Positions 7,251-15,263 of a stretch of DNA of 31,583 nucleotides are shown here, one piece after another. The DNA comes from JADFAK01 sp047615865 (GTDB lineage: Bacteria > Bacteroidota > Bacteroidia > Flavobacteriales_D > Sanyastnellaceae), in NCBI GenBank assembly GCA_047615865.1, contig JBLHIB010000029.1, positions 1 to 31,583 of the forward strand, given 5' to 3'. Below the pieces are notes generated by a model that was not told the origin of the DNA, made no database searches, and saw only the letters and a list, made by a program, of their open reading frames with translations. The translations under genes and the position numbers were made by a program. Position 1 is the stretch's first letter; each line of letters starts with the position of its first letter.

Positions 7251-9917
7251 TTATAATTTGATAATTCGCTCCTGGATTTGTGTATGCTCTCCAGAAATCG
7301 AGATCATATAAATTCCAGAATCTAAACCTTCTAGGTCAAACTGCTTACTTGAGTTTCCAGAAGAAATAGTCCATTGCTCAGCGCTTATTTGCTGACCATT
7401 AATAGAGTACAGTTTTACCTGCAATGTCTCTGATCTATTGGCGTCCATTGAGATTGATACCTCGTTGTTCGCAGGGTTCGGATAAACCTGAACATTTTGA
7501 ACATTTGACAGCTCCTCAACAGAATCTGCAATGTCTTGAATAACGTTAATAGTGAATCCGTCTATAGGGGCAAATCCAACTCCATCGCCAACTAGGCCTG
7601 GGAACATGAATGCCCCAACAGAGTCACAGTATGTATCCTCACAAACAACCATATTACCGACTATCGATTCAATGGTCAAACATATAAGGTAAGGACCATC
7701 CTCATCGTACGTATGCATTGGAAATGGATCTGTGCTAGTTGCACCGTCACCGAAGTCCCATAAGTAGTCTAGATTTTCTCCCGTCGAAAAGTTGATTGCC
7801 CAAATTGTGTTGTTTCCCATTGAGTCAGGGAACATATAGAAGTTCGCTGCGCAAAAAGTTGAGTCATTGTCATAATAGCAAGAGCCATCGTCCATCGTTG
7901 CAAGGAAATTGTAATTCAATGCCATAGGATCTGTGCAACCGTATACATCTAATGGATCACAAGGACCGTCGAATGCAATCAAAGCTCCTGAACATTCAGC
8001 CCAACAAGAATTGGTGAAGGTATATACGATAGAATCTCCTGAGAAAATGTCATAAGTCCAGGCACATACAGGGTCGTATTCTTCCGTACAGTTGCATCCG
8101 TTCTCATAAAAACATGAACCATCGTCCATCGTCGCAAGGGAATTGTAATTCAATGCTTCAGGATCAATGCAACCATAAACATCTGCAGGAATACAGTCAT
8201 CCGTATTGACTCCGAAAGTAAATGCTCCTCCGGATCCAGATGAGAGTGTAGTTGTGTAGACTGCACCATTCACTTCTATGGTCAAAATAGCTCCGTTCCA
8301 ACCGTCACCAAATGAATCCATCATATAGATGTCATGGCAGCCGTCTTCCATACAAAGCGTATGCTCAGTAATACTGTTGTCACTGTAGCCTCCAAAGTAC
8401 AAGGAATCTGTTCCGATTGTCCAGCCGATTTCGTAACCGTATTGACCTGTAGCCATTGTAAATACTACTAAGTTGTCATCACAGTCTTCAGCGTAAACAC
8501 ATGAACCATCATCTATAGTTGCATTGCCGTTGTAGTTCAATGCAGCTGTATCAGTGCAACCGTATATATCTACTGGATCACAAGGCCCGTCGAATAAAAT
8601 CAAAGCTCCTGAACATTCAGCCCAACAAGCATTGGCGAAAGTATATGCGATAGAATCTCCTGAGAAAATGTCATAAGTCAAGGCACAAACAGGATCGTAT
8701 TCTTCTGTACAGTTACATTCGAAGATGTAAGTACATGAGCCGTCTTCATAAGTTGCCTCAGAGTTGTAGTTCTCAGCTGAAGGATCAGTACATCCGCCTA
8801 TAACTTCGTCACATTCACTGTTGATTCCAAATACTACTTGAACATAGTTCCCAGTTACTATTTGTCCGAATGCTATTTCAACTCCATTGGCAGAAACGCT
8901 TATGTTACCACCATTCCAGCCGTCTCCGAATCCGTCAAACATGTGCAATTGGTAACAACCATCTTCCAAACAAGCGTAGTCGTAGTAAATGCTGTTGTCT
9001 TCTTGATAAAGTTGACTATAAAGCACGTTAGCCGAATCTGAATTGGTAATGTACCAGCTCATTTCTTCAGCAAATTCTCCAGTTTCTATCTCAATGATCA
9101 CCAGGGTACCATCGCAGTCTTCCATTATGATACATGATCCATCGTCAACTTCTGCTTCCGAATCATAGTTCAATGCGTCTGGGTTTGTGCATCCCGCTGA
9201 AGGACATACATCTCCGTAAACACTGAAGGTATCCATCTCAGTCGCAAGGTCTGCATCTAGAAATTCATTGGCGATCTCAAAGCCATTTACCTGAATCCAG
9301 TAATATCCTCCGTACCAGCCTGTGCTTTGCGAGTTACTCATTTTCACTTCGTAGCAAAGGCTGTCCTCTAAACAAATTGGAATGTAAGCGATCTCTCCAT
9401 TGTTAAAGCCATATTGTTCAAATACAACTTCTCCATCTCCGAGAATTTGTATGCCAACATCAGCACCATTTGAGAATGTACATACATATAGGACTGCATC
9501 TGTGTTGTCACAGTAGTCGCAAGATCCATCATCGTAAGTGGCATTCTCATCGTAGTTATTCGCTGCCGTGTCCATGCAACCGCCGAGAATTTCATTCCCA
9601 CAGTAGTTGAGGTCTAGCTGAACTGAACCGAAGAATTCTACTTGACCAGAATTGCTTACAATGTCACCTTCACAATTGGTAGTAGAAGAAGTTGCAATTG
9701 TCCCGTTTTCCGAAAATTCGAATTCCACGAAGTAGTATCCACTTCCCCATGTCAATGCTGATGCCGATTGGCCATCGCTGAGCACAACATCTACGATCAC
9801 TGTGTTTTCGCCTAAATTATAAACGTTGCCGTGCACGTATACGAGCGATGTATCTTGCTGGGCTAGCATCGAGCCGGCAAAGATCATGAACAGCATTAAT
9901 AGTTTAATTTTCTGCAT
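7251..9917 (-). CDS. Type IX-secreted modular protein with DDGSC repeats, Kazal-like and PKD domains
   Basis: This 888-residue protein has a signal peptide (MQKIKLLMLFMIFAGSMLAQ); this start at 9917 is preferred to an in-frame one at 10004 that lacks it. It carries six 21-residue repeats of the pattern GCTDPxAxNYN ending DDGSC, an acidic, calcium-site-like unit. Two nearly identical Kazal-like cysteine modules (CNCTEEYDPVCAxTYD ... CWAECSG) and two clear FGDGWNG modules (a third is degenerate) lie between them. A PKD domain near residues 715-775 contains YLWDFGDGATSTDPFPMHTY. The last about 80 residues are a type IX secretion sorting domain (VYPNPANNEVSISMD ... LDSGIYMISI ... RIIKL). The protein is probably exported and held on the cell surface or released. 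Its ligand is unknown. It is monocistronic, with a strong terminator. Confidence 0.88.
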   Translation of the reverse strand: MQKIKLLMLFMIFAGSMLAQQDTSLVYVHGNVYNLGENTVIVDVVLSDGQSASALTWGSGYYFVEFEFSENGTIATSSTTNCEGDIVSNSGQVEFFGSVQLDLNYCGNEILGGCMDTAANNYDENATYDDGSCDYCDNTDAVLYVCTFSNGADVGIQILGDGEVVFEQYGFNNGEIAYIPICLEDSLCYEVKMSNSQSTGWYGGYYWIQVNGFEIANEFLDADLATEMDTFSVYGDVCPSAGCTNPDALNYDSEAEVDDGSCIIMEDCDGTLVIIEIETGEFAEEMSWYITNSDSANVLYSQLYQEDNSIYYDYACLEDGCYQLHMFDGFGDGWNGGNISVSANGVEIAFGQIVTGNYVQVVFGINSECDEVIGGCTDPSAENYNSEATYEDGSCTYIFECNCTEEYDPVCALTYDIFSGDSIAYTFANACWAECSGALILFDGPCDPVDIYGCTDTAALNYNGNATIDDGSCVYAEDCDDNLVVFTMATGQYGYEIGWTIGTDSLYFGGYSDNSITEHTLCMEDGCHDIYMMDSFGDGWNGAILTIEVNGAVYTTTLSSGSGGAFTFGVNTDDCIPADVYGCIDPEALNYNSLATMDDGSCFYENGCNCTEEYDPVCAWTYDIFSGDSIVYTFTNSCWAECSGALIAFDGPCDPLDVYGCTDPMALNYNFLATMDDGSCYYDNDSTFCAANFYMFPDSMGNNTIWAINFSTGENLDYLWDFGDGATSTDPFPMHTYDEDGPYLICLTIESIVGNMVVCEDTYCDSVGAFMFPGLVGDGVGFAPIDGFTINVIQDIADSVEELSNVQNVQVYPNPANNEVSISMDANRSETLQVKLYSINGQQISAEQWTISSGNSSKQFDLEGLDSGIYMISISGEHTQIQERIIKL
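7878..7940 (-). repeat. DDGSC repeat 6
   Basis: This 63-base unit encodes GCTDPMALNYN...DDGSC. It is the copy nearest the C-terminus and directly precedes the PKD region. Confidence 0.85.
7954..8097 (-). repeat. Kazal-like module, copy 2 (144 bp direct repeat)
   Basis: This copy is about 92 percent identical by eye (about a dozen mismatches, no gaps) to 8575-8718, which lies 621 bases away in the same orientation. It encodes CNCTEEYDPVCAWTYD to CWAECSGALIAFDGPC. Confidence 0.85.
8112..8174 (-). repeat. DDGSC repeat 5
   Basis: It encodes GCIDPEALNYN...DDGSC and is nearly identical to repeat 6 at the DNA level over its central part. Confidence 0.85.
8499..8561 (-). repeat. DDGSC repeat 4
   Basis: It encodes GCTDTAALNYN...DDGSC. 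Confidence 0.85.
8575..8718 (-). repeat. Kazal-like module, copy 1 (144 bp direct repeat)
   Basis: This is the partner of 7954-8097. It encodes CNCTEEYDPVCALTYD to CWAECSGALILFDGPC. The flanking DDGSC repeats are also shared, so the duplicated unit probably included them. Confidence 0.85.
8733..8795 (-). repeat. DDGSC repeat 3
   Basis: It encodes GCTDPSAENYN...EDGSC, with Glu replacing the first Asp of DDGSC. Confidence 0.8.
9132..9194 (-). repeat. DDGSC repeat 2
   Basis: It encodes GCTNPDALNYD...DDGSC. Confidence 0.8.
9519..9581 (-). repeat. DDGSC repeat 1
   Basis: It encodes GCMDTAANNYD...DDGSC. It is the most N-terminal and one of the more diverged units. Confidence 0.8.
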
Positions 9918-10076
9918 AATTTTATGTTTTCTTGCTTGGTTTGATTCAATTATTGGTAGCGCTATATGCTTAAAGACGCACCAAAAATTGCAAAGGTTGG
10001 ACAAACCGTAAATAAATTCAAATTATTTTCAATTCCCCGTATTCTATAGGGCTGATTGAATATTTGTTTCGCAAGT

Positions 10077-10658
10077 CTATTCCTGTTCTCTGAGCCAAGC
10101 CACCATTTTCCTGACGGCCATACCGCGATGACTTATTTCGTTCTTTTCCGACCTAGTCATTTCAGCAAATGTAAGTTCGAAGCCTTTTGGTTGAAAAATG
10201 GGGTCATACCCGAATCCATCTTTTCCTGATTTGTCTTCAGTTATCTGACCCTTGGCAATTCCTTCGAAAATATAAGATTCATTATTTAGCACAAGGCAAA
10301 TGGCTGTTCTGAACTGGGCATCGCGATTTTCTTTGTTCGAAAGACCATCCAGGACTTTTGCCATATTGTCCTCGGAACTGCGATCACTCCCAGCATATCT
10401 TGCCGAATACACTCCTGGTTCGCCATTCAGGGTTTCTATTTCTAGCCCAGTGTCATCTGCAAAACAATCCACTTTATATTTCTTTGTGACGTACTCCGCT
10501 TTTTGTCGAGCATTGCCTTCCAAAGTATCTGAAGTCTCTTCAAGTTCTTCAATACAACCTATTTGCGCAAGCGTCAATACTTCATACTGTTCGCCCAAGA
10601 GCCCAGAGATTTCTCGAACCTTGTTTTCATTGTTGGTCGCAAAGACAATCTTTTTCAT
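10077..10658 (-). CDS. rdgB: XTP/dITP diphosphatase (RdgB/HAM1 family)
   Basis: RdgB hydrolyses non-canonical purine nucleoside triphosphates (dITP, ITP, XTP) to monophosphate and pyrophosphate, keeping them out of DNA and RNA. The 193-residue length is usual. Diagnostic motifs are present: ATNNENKVREI at the N-terminus, CFADDTGLEIETLNGEPGVY with the catalytic acidic residues, SARYAG, DGFGYDPIF and SHRGMA near the end. It is the last gene of the menC-menE group. Its ATG overlaps the menE stop (10655-10658, ATGA), so it is likely translated from the same message although it has no link to menaquinone synthesis. Confidence 0.97.
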   Translation of the reverse strand: MKKIVFATNNENKVREISGLLGEQYEVLTLAQIGCIEELEETSDTLEGNARQKAEYVTKKYKVDCFADDTGLEIETLNGEPGVYSARYAGSDRSSEDNMAKVLDGLSNKENRDAQFRTAICLVLNNESYIFEGIAKGQITEDKSGKDGFGYDPIFQPKGFELTFAEMTRSEKNEISHRGMAVRKMVAWLREQE

Positions 10659-11701
10659 GCTTTTCTTCTTTTGATTTTTCCTGTTGCCGTTTGCTCGAAT
10701 TGATCGATGTATTCAATTCTTATGGGCATTTCGATAGATGTAAGTTCTGATGCAAACGTTTCGAAAAGGGCGTCCTCAGCTTGTTCCTCCAGAGCCTCAC
10801 CTTCAATGATCAATACGGGACGTTCTCCAAATTGAGGGTTGAGTATGGAGCTTATATAGTATCGCCTCAATAGTAAACCAGCGATTTTCTGTTCGATATG
10901 TTCGGGATGTAATTTAATTCCTCCGCTATTTATAACATTGTCTCGTCGCCCAAGCAGTATGAACCCCCCTTGATCGTTAAATGCCGCAATATCATTCGTA
11001 ACGATCTCCTCATTACCCAAGTGCTTCGCCTTGATTATTATGCAATCATCTTGATCCTGGGTAAGCTCAACTCCTTGCAAAGCGGAAAAATAGTCTCTCC
11101 GGCTTGGTCCATTGAGGGCCCTAATCGCTATGTGCGTTATAGTCTCTGTCATTCCATATGTGGCAAAACACTGTGGATGTGATTTGACCAACTGCTGCTC
11201 TAAAGTTTGCGGAATAGAAGCCCCACCAACAATAAGGGTGTCTATTGTCTCAAAAGCAGCTGGAAAGCGAATAAGCGATTGCTCTACTTGATAAGGAGTC
11301 ATGGCTGCAAAGTCTATTTTACCCTGTATTCCTTTCAATGCTTCGGCGCTGGGATGAGCTATTACAAGATTCCACTCATTAACCAAGGCTCGAATTATCA
11401 TCATTTTGCCCGCGATGAATTTTGCTGGCAGACAAAAGAGCGCAGTGATTTCAGGTTTTAAACCGAAAGTTACATGGGTCAATTGTGCGCTTGCTTGCAC
11501 AGAATCGCGTTGAAGGTGAATTTCTTTTGGTTCACCTGTCGAGCCAGAGGTTTGGGCGACCAATGGATTCAATTTGCTCTGCCATTGGTTGATGGTTCGT
11601 GCAACTTCGATTTCCCAGTCGTGGCCTCCTCTTAATTTTTCTACAAGTTCGCGCCAATCACTATGGTCAAATCTCTGATTGTTATAATGTATCCAGGCCA
11701 T
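10655..11701 (-). CDS. menE: o-Succinylbenzoate-CoA ligase (short Bacteroidota form)
   Basis: MenE activates o-succinylbenzoate with ATP and CoA to OSB-CoA, the substrate of MenB. It is an acyl-adenylate-forming (ANL) enzyme. The phosphate-binding loop is AQTSGSTGEPKEI, the A5 motif is TYGMTET, the hinge motif is GRRDNVINSGG, and the C-terminal catalytic lysine sits in TATGKIKRRK. At 348 residues it is much shorter than the 450-490 residue enzymes of other phyla, with the N-terminal subdomain reduced, as is common in Bacteroidota. It overlaps menC by 20 bases and rdgB by 4, so it sits in the middle of an operon. Confidence 0.95.
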   Translation of the reverse strand: MAWIHYNNQRFDHSDWRELVEKLRGGHDWEIEVARTINQWQSKLNPLVAQTSGSTGEPKEIHLQRDSVQASAQLTHVTFGLKPEITALFCLPAKFIAGKMMIIRALVNEWNLVIAHPSAEALKGIQGKIDFAAMTPYQVEQSLIRFPAAFETIDTLIVGGASIPQTLEQQLVKSHPQCFATYGMTETITHIAIRALNGPSRRDYFSALQGVELTQDQDDCIIIKAKHLGNEEIVTNDIAAFNDQGGFILLGRRDNVINSGGIKLHPEHIEQKIAGLLLRRYYISSILNPQFGERPVLIIEGEALEEQAEDALFETFASELTSIEMPIRIEYIDQFEQTATGKIKRRKA

Positions 11702-12740
11702 GCCAAAATGAATTGAAATCGATCGATTTGTTCGGTTGATGTGAGAGTTTTTCGCCGCTCAACTCAAGTCTCGAAGGAGTGTTATTCCTAAATAATTGAC
11801 CCGTACCTAAACCTTGCGGAAGAGCGTTGTCCTTTGTTGCTACCCATTGAGCAATTGCATTCAATCCTAAATTCGATTCAAGAGCAGATGTTGCCCACCA
11901 AGAACAACCTTGCCTGTTGGCGAGATCAATCCATTCATTACATGAGGAAAAGCCTCCTAATATACTCGGTTTCAGTACTATATACTGAGGGCGTATAGTT
12001 TCAAGTAATCTCTTTTTTTGGTCGGTTTCGTGTATGCCTATAAGTTCTTCGTCTAGAGCAATATCCAAAGGAGAATCCTGGCAAAGTTGAGCCATGTCTT
12101 TCCAATTTCCCGCAGGAATTGGCTGCTCTATGCTGTGCAGGTCGAATTCAGATAACAACTTGAGTTTCTCGGCAGCGTCTTTCCCAAACGCTCCATTTGC
12201 GTCCACTCTTATAGTGATCTGTTCAGCGCTATGTTTTGAACGAATAGAACGAAGAATGTCAAGTTCAGTCTTAAAATCTAGGGTGCCTATTTTGAGCTTT
12301 AGAGTGGAAAAACCCAATTCAAGTTTGGAGGTTACTTGATCCAACATATACTGAGCATCGCCCATCCATACCAGCCCGTTTATGAGTTGTTCTTTTAAGC
12401 CGCTGGCAAATGCTGATTCGAAATACATTTGATCAGTAGTTGAATTGTAATCGGCTAAAGCCATCTCAAGACCCATTCGCACTGATGGGGTAGTATGGTG
12501 CATTTCTGGATCAAGATGACCGTCTAGTATACTGTTGATGGCGTAATCAATCTCTTTTTCCGATTCAATACTTAATCCTAAAATTGGGGCTATCTCCCCA
12601 ATACCATATTGACTGGGATCATCGCCGTTGAGTATTTTGACATACCAAACTTGCTTGACCCTAAGGGTGTCGCGACTTGTGGTCGCTGGCTGAATAAAGT
12701 TCAATCGATGTGTACGTACCTCTGCCTTAATATTTTTCAT
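11682..12740 (-). CDS. menC: o-Succinylbenzoate synthase
   Basis: MenC dehydrates SHCHC to o-succinylbenzoate in menaquinone synthesis and belongs to the enolase superfamily. The 352-residue protein has the N-terminal capping domain (GIGEIAPILGLS) and the barrel with the family residues in order: the KxK lysines in TLKLKIG, then metal ligands in RVDANGAFG, SIEQPIP and IALDEELIG, and the second catalytic lysine in IVLKPSILGG. ALESNLGLNAIAQW closes the active site. Related enzymes of this superfamily can race N-acyl amino acids, but the neighbouring menE makes MenC the clear choice. It overlaps the membrane protein gene upstream by 14 bases. Confidence 0.95.
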   Translation of the reverse strand: MKNIKAEVRTHRLNFIQPATTSRDTLRVKQVWYVKILNGDDPSQYGIGEIAPILGLSIESEKEIDYAINSILDGHLDPEMHHTTPSVRMGLEMALADYNSTTDQMYFESAFASGLKEQLINGLVWMGDAQYMLDQVTSKLELGFSTLKLKIGTLDFKTELDILRSIRSKHSAEQITIRVDANGAFGKDAAEKLKLLSEFDLHSIEQPIPAGNWKDMAQLCQDSPLDIALDEELIGIHETDQKKRLLETIRPQYIVLKPSILGGFSSCNEWIDLANRQGCSWWATSALESNLGLNAIAQWVATKDNALPQGLGTGQLFRNNTPSRLELSGEKLSHQPNKSIDFNSFWHGLDTL

Positions 12741-13797
12741 GTTTACTGGAAAGTCTTTGGATTGCCCATTCTACAGGTCCCAATTTATAACGCTTATTCC
12801 ACAATATGGACAGTGCAAAAAGAATTATAGTCACCCCTCCGAAAACAACTAAAACAACTCTATATGAATTGAATATATTGCTATTTAAGCCAATAACCAA
12901 GACACATCCAATGATCAAATGCGCGAGGTACAAACTCTGTTTCATTGAACCAATTTGGGCTATGGTTTTGATGATACCGTTGTTTCTGAATTTCGAACCA
13001 ATGTGGATCAACTGGTTAACAATTAGCACGCACATGGAAGTGCCCAAAATAACAAATGCCGGAGTTTCAACGATTAGAATTAGCTTATATGGTAAACTGG
13101 TGGTCGCGGTAGACAGGTGAACTGGTGGATTGATATCCGCCCACATTTCGTGAACAACAATTCCCAAGATCAATCCAATAAGGCCCCCAAGGTTGTTGAA
13201 TCGAAAGGTTCTTTTCTGCATGATGTCATTGCGCGAGAAGATCATTCCTGCCAGAAAAAAACCGCTCCACGGAATCAAGGCGTAGTATCCGGTGATCCCA
13301 ATGTTACTGATATAATTAATTATGGTGGACGGACTTAGCAATTTGACCGAAAGGAGAGTAGGACTTAAGTTGATTTCTCCAAATTGAGAAAGGCATACCG
13401 AGGAAATAAAAACCAAGAACATCAAAGATTTAAGAATGTTCGAATTCAATAATGCCAGGTAAGGCGCTGTAGCAAATAGAATTCCCATGATAATGAATAG
13501 GTTCACTGGCCAAATAAGCGAAATCAACAAACCTATAATAATGAAAACGACTCCTTTTCGAACGAAAAATTTCTTTTTTGTTCGGCTTCTTTTTCTTGCA
13601 CCATGCATTGTGATGGTGACCAACATGCCAGAAACGAACAGACACAAGCATGCCCAAACATCCCGAATAATATCGTGCTCTATTACAAGTGTTTTCGTGA
13701 AAACATTTGTCAATCCGAGCACATAGCTCGTGAGGAATAGGCCAGGAAGAGCTAAAGCATTAGCCAAATCGAGGCCAGCAATCCGAGATGACTTCAT
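12727..13797 (-). CDS. DUF418-like integral membrane protein
   Basis: This 356-residue protein has about nine or ten hydrophobic helices. The N-terminus RIAGLDLANALALPGLFLTS matches the opening of DUF418 and related heparan N-acetyltransferase-like membrane proteins, and the C-terminal KLGPVEWAIQRLS fits the end of DUF418. A basic loop (ARKRSRTKKKFFVRKG) lies between early helices, so it is probably cytoplasmic. Related proteins are suspected acyltransferases or transporters, but no substrate is known. It is the first gene of the operon continuing into menC, overlapping it by 14 bases, so it is made together with menaquinone enzymes. Whether it acts in that pathway cannot be told. Confidence 0.72.
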   Translation of the reverse strand: MKSSRIAGLDLANALALPGLFLTSYVLGLTNVFTKTLVIEHDIIRDVWACLCLFVSGMLVTITMHGARKRSRTKKKFFVRKGVVFIIIGLLISLIWPVNLFIIMGILFATAPYLALLNSNILKSLMFLVFISSVCLSQFGEINLSPTLLSVKLLSPSTIINYISNIGITGYYALIPWSGFFLAGMIFSRNDIMQKRTFRFNNLGGLIGLILGIVVHEMWADINPPVHLSTATTSLPYKLILIVETPAFVILGTSMCVLIVNQLIHIGSKFRNNGIIKTIAQIGSMKQSLYLAHLIIGCVLVIGLNSNIFNSYRVVLVVFGGVTIILFALSILWNKRYKLGPVEWAIQRLSSKHEKY

Positions 13798-13823
13798 TCG
13801 GTTGTTGGTTTAGTCAGGTCTGG

Positions 13824-13831
13824 CAAATATA
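13824..13831 (-). promoter_or_regulatory. -7 promoter element of the DUF418-menC-menE-rdgB operon
   Basis: The minus strand reads TATATTTG, the full consensus form of the Bacteroidota -7 element, 27 bases upstream of the start at 13797. No convincing -33 match was found. The gap to menA is 85 bases with no terminator, so read-through from menA is also possible. Confidence 0.45.
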
Positions 13832-13882
13832 GTGAATGTGCATTAAGGCGAGTTTGGAAGCAGCTCGAGATTGGTTAACGGG

Positions 13883-14791
13883 CTATACTAACACCTGAGA
13901 AATGAAGAATAGAATAGAAAAAGCAAAGGTGCCAAGCGCTATTTTTTTTAGCTCTGGATCCAAATCTGCTTCGTCTTCAAAATCAAAGACTTGTTTGAGG
14001 TTTTTCACAAAAAGTACTGCGGGGATGAAAATAATTAGTTGAACAACGTTGTGGAAGTCATGCACAAAATAACCCGTCGCACAGGCCCACCCAGCAAGAA
14101 GCAAGCCAGCGTGATAAGTCTTTGCATTCTCAATTCCCATTTTTACTACCAAGGTCTTTTTTCCGCAGGCTGCGTCATTCTTATGGTCCCGCATATTGTT
14201 CAGGTTCAAAACAGCTGTCGCAAATAACCCAATGGCTGCAGCCGGAAGTAGGTTGATGACGAAAAAATATTGAACAAAAAGGAAGAAGCTCCCTAGCACA
14301 CCCACTAGTCCGAAGAAAAGGAAAACGAATATGTCTCCAAATCCTGAGTAACCATAAGCTTTCTCTCCCATCGTATAGCTTAAAGCAGCCCAAATGGCTC
14401 CCAGGCCAATTGCTAACATGATCCAAAACCACATATTGGTGAGGATGTTCTCAAAGGAAACACTGAGCAAACTTATTCCACTGATAAGGGTTAGGACAGT
14501 TACAACAATCAAAGCACGCTTCATCTCAAACGCGCTGATGTCTTTTTTCTGCATCGCTCGCTCTGGTCCGATGCGGTCTTCATTGTCTGTTCCTTTCTTG
14601 AAGTCACCGTAATCATTGGCTAGATTGGACAAGATTTGAAGCAATATAGTTGTAAGGATTACCAACAAAAAGACGACGGTAAAATTGGAACTGTATTTCC
14701 AGGCTAATGCTGCTCCAGTTATTGAGGAGGCCATGGCCAATGGAAGTGTTCGTAGACGCATCGCCTCGAGCCAAGCTGTTACTTTTTTCAT
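13883..14791 (-). CDS. menA: 1,4-Dihydroxy-2-naphthoate polyprenyltransferase
   Basis: MenA attaches a polyprenyl chain to DHNA, releasing CO2 and giving demethylmenaquinone, in the cytoplasmic membrane. It is a UbiA-family enzyme with about eight or nine helices. The two Asp-rich motifs are visible: NLANDYGDFKKGTDNEDRIG near residue 60 and NLNNMRDHKNDAACGKKTL near residue 190. The N-terminus WLEAMRLRTLPLA is typical. Start choice: ATG at 14791 (302 residues) rather than 14800 or the far upstream 14944, because a TACTTTTG element at 14801-14808 would put the transcription start only just before 14791. The longer frame would overlap the divergent plus-strand gene. menB lies further upstream, separated by that gene. 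Confidence 0.95.
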   Translation of the reverse strand: MKKVTAWLEAMRLRTLPLAMASSITGAALAWKYSSNFTVVFLLVILTTILLQILSNLANDYGDFKKGTDNEDRIGPERAMQKKDISAFEMKRALIVVTVLTLISGISLLSVSFENILTNMWFWIMLAIGLGAIWAALSYTMGEKAYGYSGFGDIFVFLFFGLVGVLGSFFLFVQYFFVINLLPAAAIGLFATAVLNLNNMRDHKNDAACGKKTLVVKMGIENAKTYHAGLLLAGWACATGYFVHDFHNVVQLIIFIPAVLFVKNLKQVFDFEDEADLDPELKKIALGTFAFSILFFISQVLV

Positions 14792-14800
14792 AATTCGCAT

Positions 14801-14808
14801 CAAAAGTA
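14801..14808 (-). promoter_or_regulatory. Putative -7 element of menA
   Basis: The minus strand reads TACTTTTG, matching TAnnTTTG, ending 10 bases before the preferred start at 14791. Initiation about 7 bases downstream would give an almost leaderless message. Confidence 0.35.
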
Positions 14809-14863
14809 TGGAAATGTAAATAATCGTAGCTTTTATAAACCTCTCATATAGTTTTTTATAGAG

Positions 14864-15263
14864 ATGAAACCAACAGTTCTCAAAACAGAAAAGGCGGTTA
14901 CTACCATAGAAGAATCCAATATAGTTTTCATTGAAGTAACTCAAGGTGAAGACTTGTCCCTAAAAGAAACCTTGGAGATATTTCATTGGGTTCGCAGCCA
15001 ATTGCACGAAAGCAAGCACTACCTTATTGTAGAGGCTGTTTTTGGTTCTACTGTAGATCCTGGCGTCAGAGAGTGGCTAAGCAGCATCAAACGCCAAGAA
15101 GCCGTTGCAGCCGATGCTTTTATTGTCAATTCAATCGCACACAAAAATTCAATGAATTTTCACCTTTAGGTACAACAAACCGCAGCATTCAACAAAGGCT
15201 TTCACCAATTACGGTGATACTGGGAAATGGATCGAAGAACAAATTGAGGCTGATGCCCTGTAA
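14864..15263 (+). CDS. DUF7793 (STAS-like) protein, intact only through a +1 frameshift
   Basis: The first frame gives 101 residues from ATG 14864 to TAG 15167-15169 and breaks off in the family's conserved core. In the +1 frame the missing end follows at once: RYNKPQHSTKAFTNYG, then TGKWIEEQIEADAL, stop TAA 15261-15263. This matches the family pattern (F-x-L-x-x-NKP ... F ... A-x-x-WL) and gives 132 residues, the usual length. Related proteins are small STAS/SEC14-like alpha/beta proteins of unknown role. The junction CTT TAG G has the same form as the RF2 programmed site (CTT TGA C). It could instead be a real disabling mutation or a sequencing error in a T run. The shifted stop abuts the menB stop with no bases between. 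It is the only plus-strand gene inside the men region. Confidence 0.7.

Noticed and set aside
9984..10003. CAAACCGTA as a -7 element for the secreted-protein gene
   Set aside because: Spacing within the motif is one base too long for TAnnTTTG; no exact element was found in this gap.
14792..14944. Longer N-terminus for menA
   Set aside because: It would add about 50 residues unlike MenA and overlap the divergent gene and the putative promoter.
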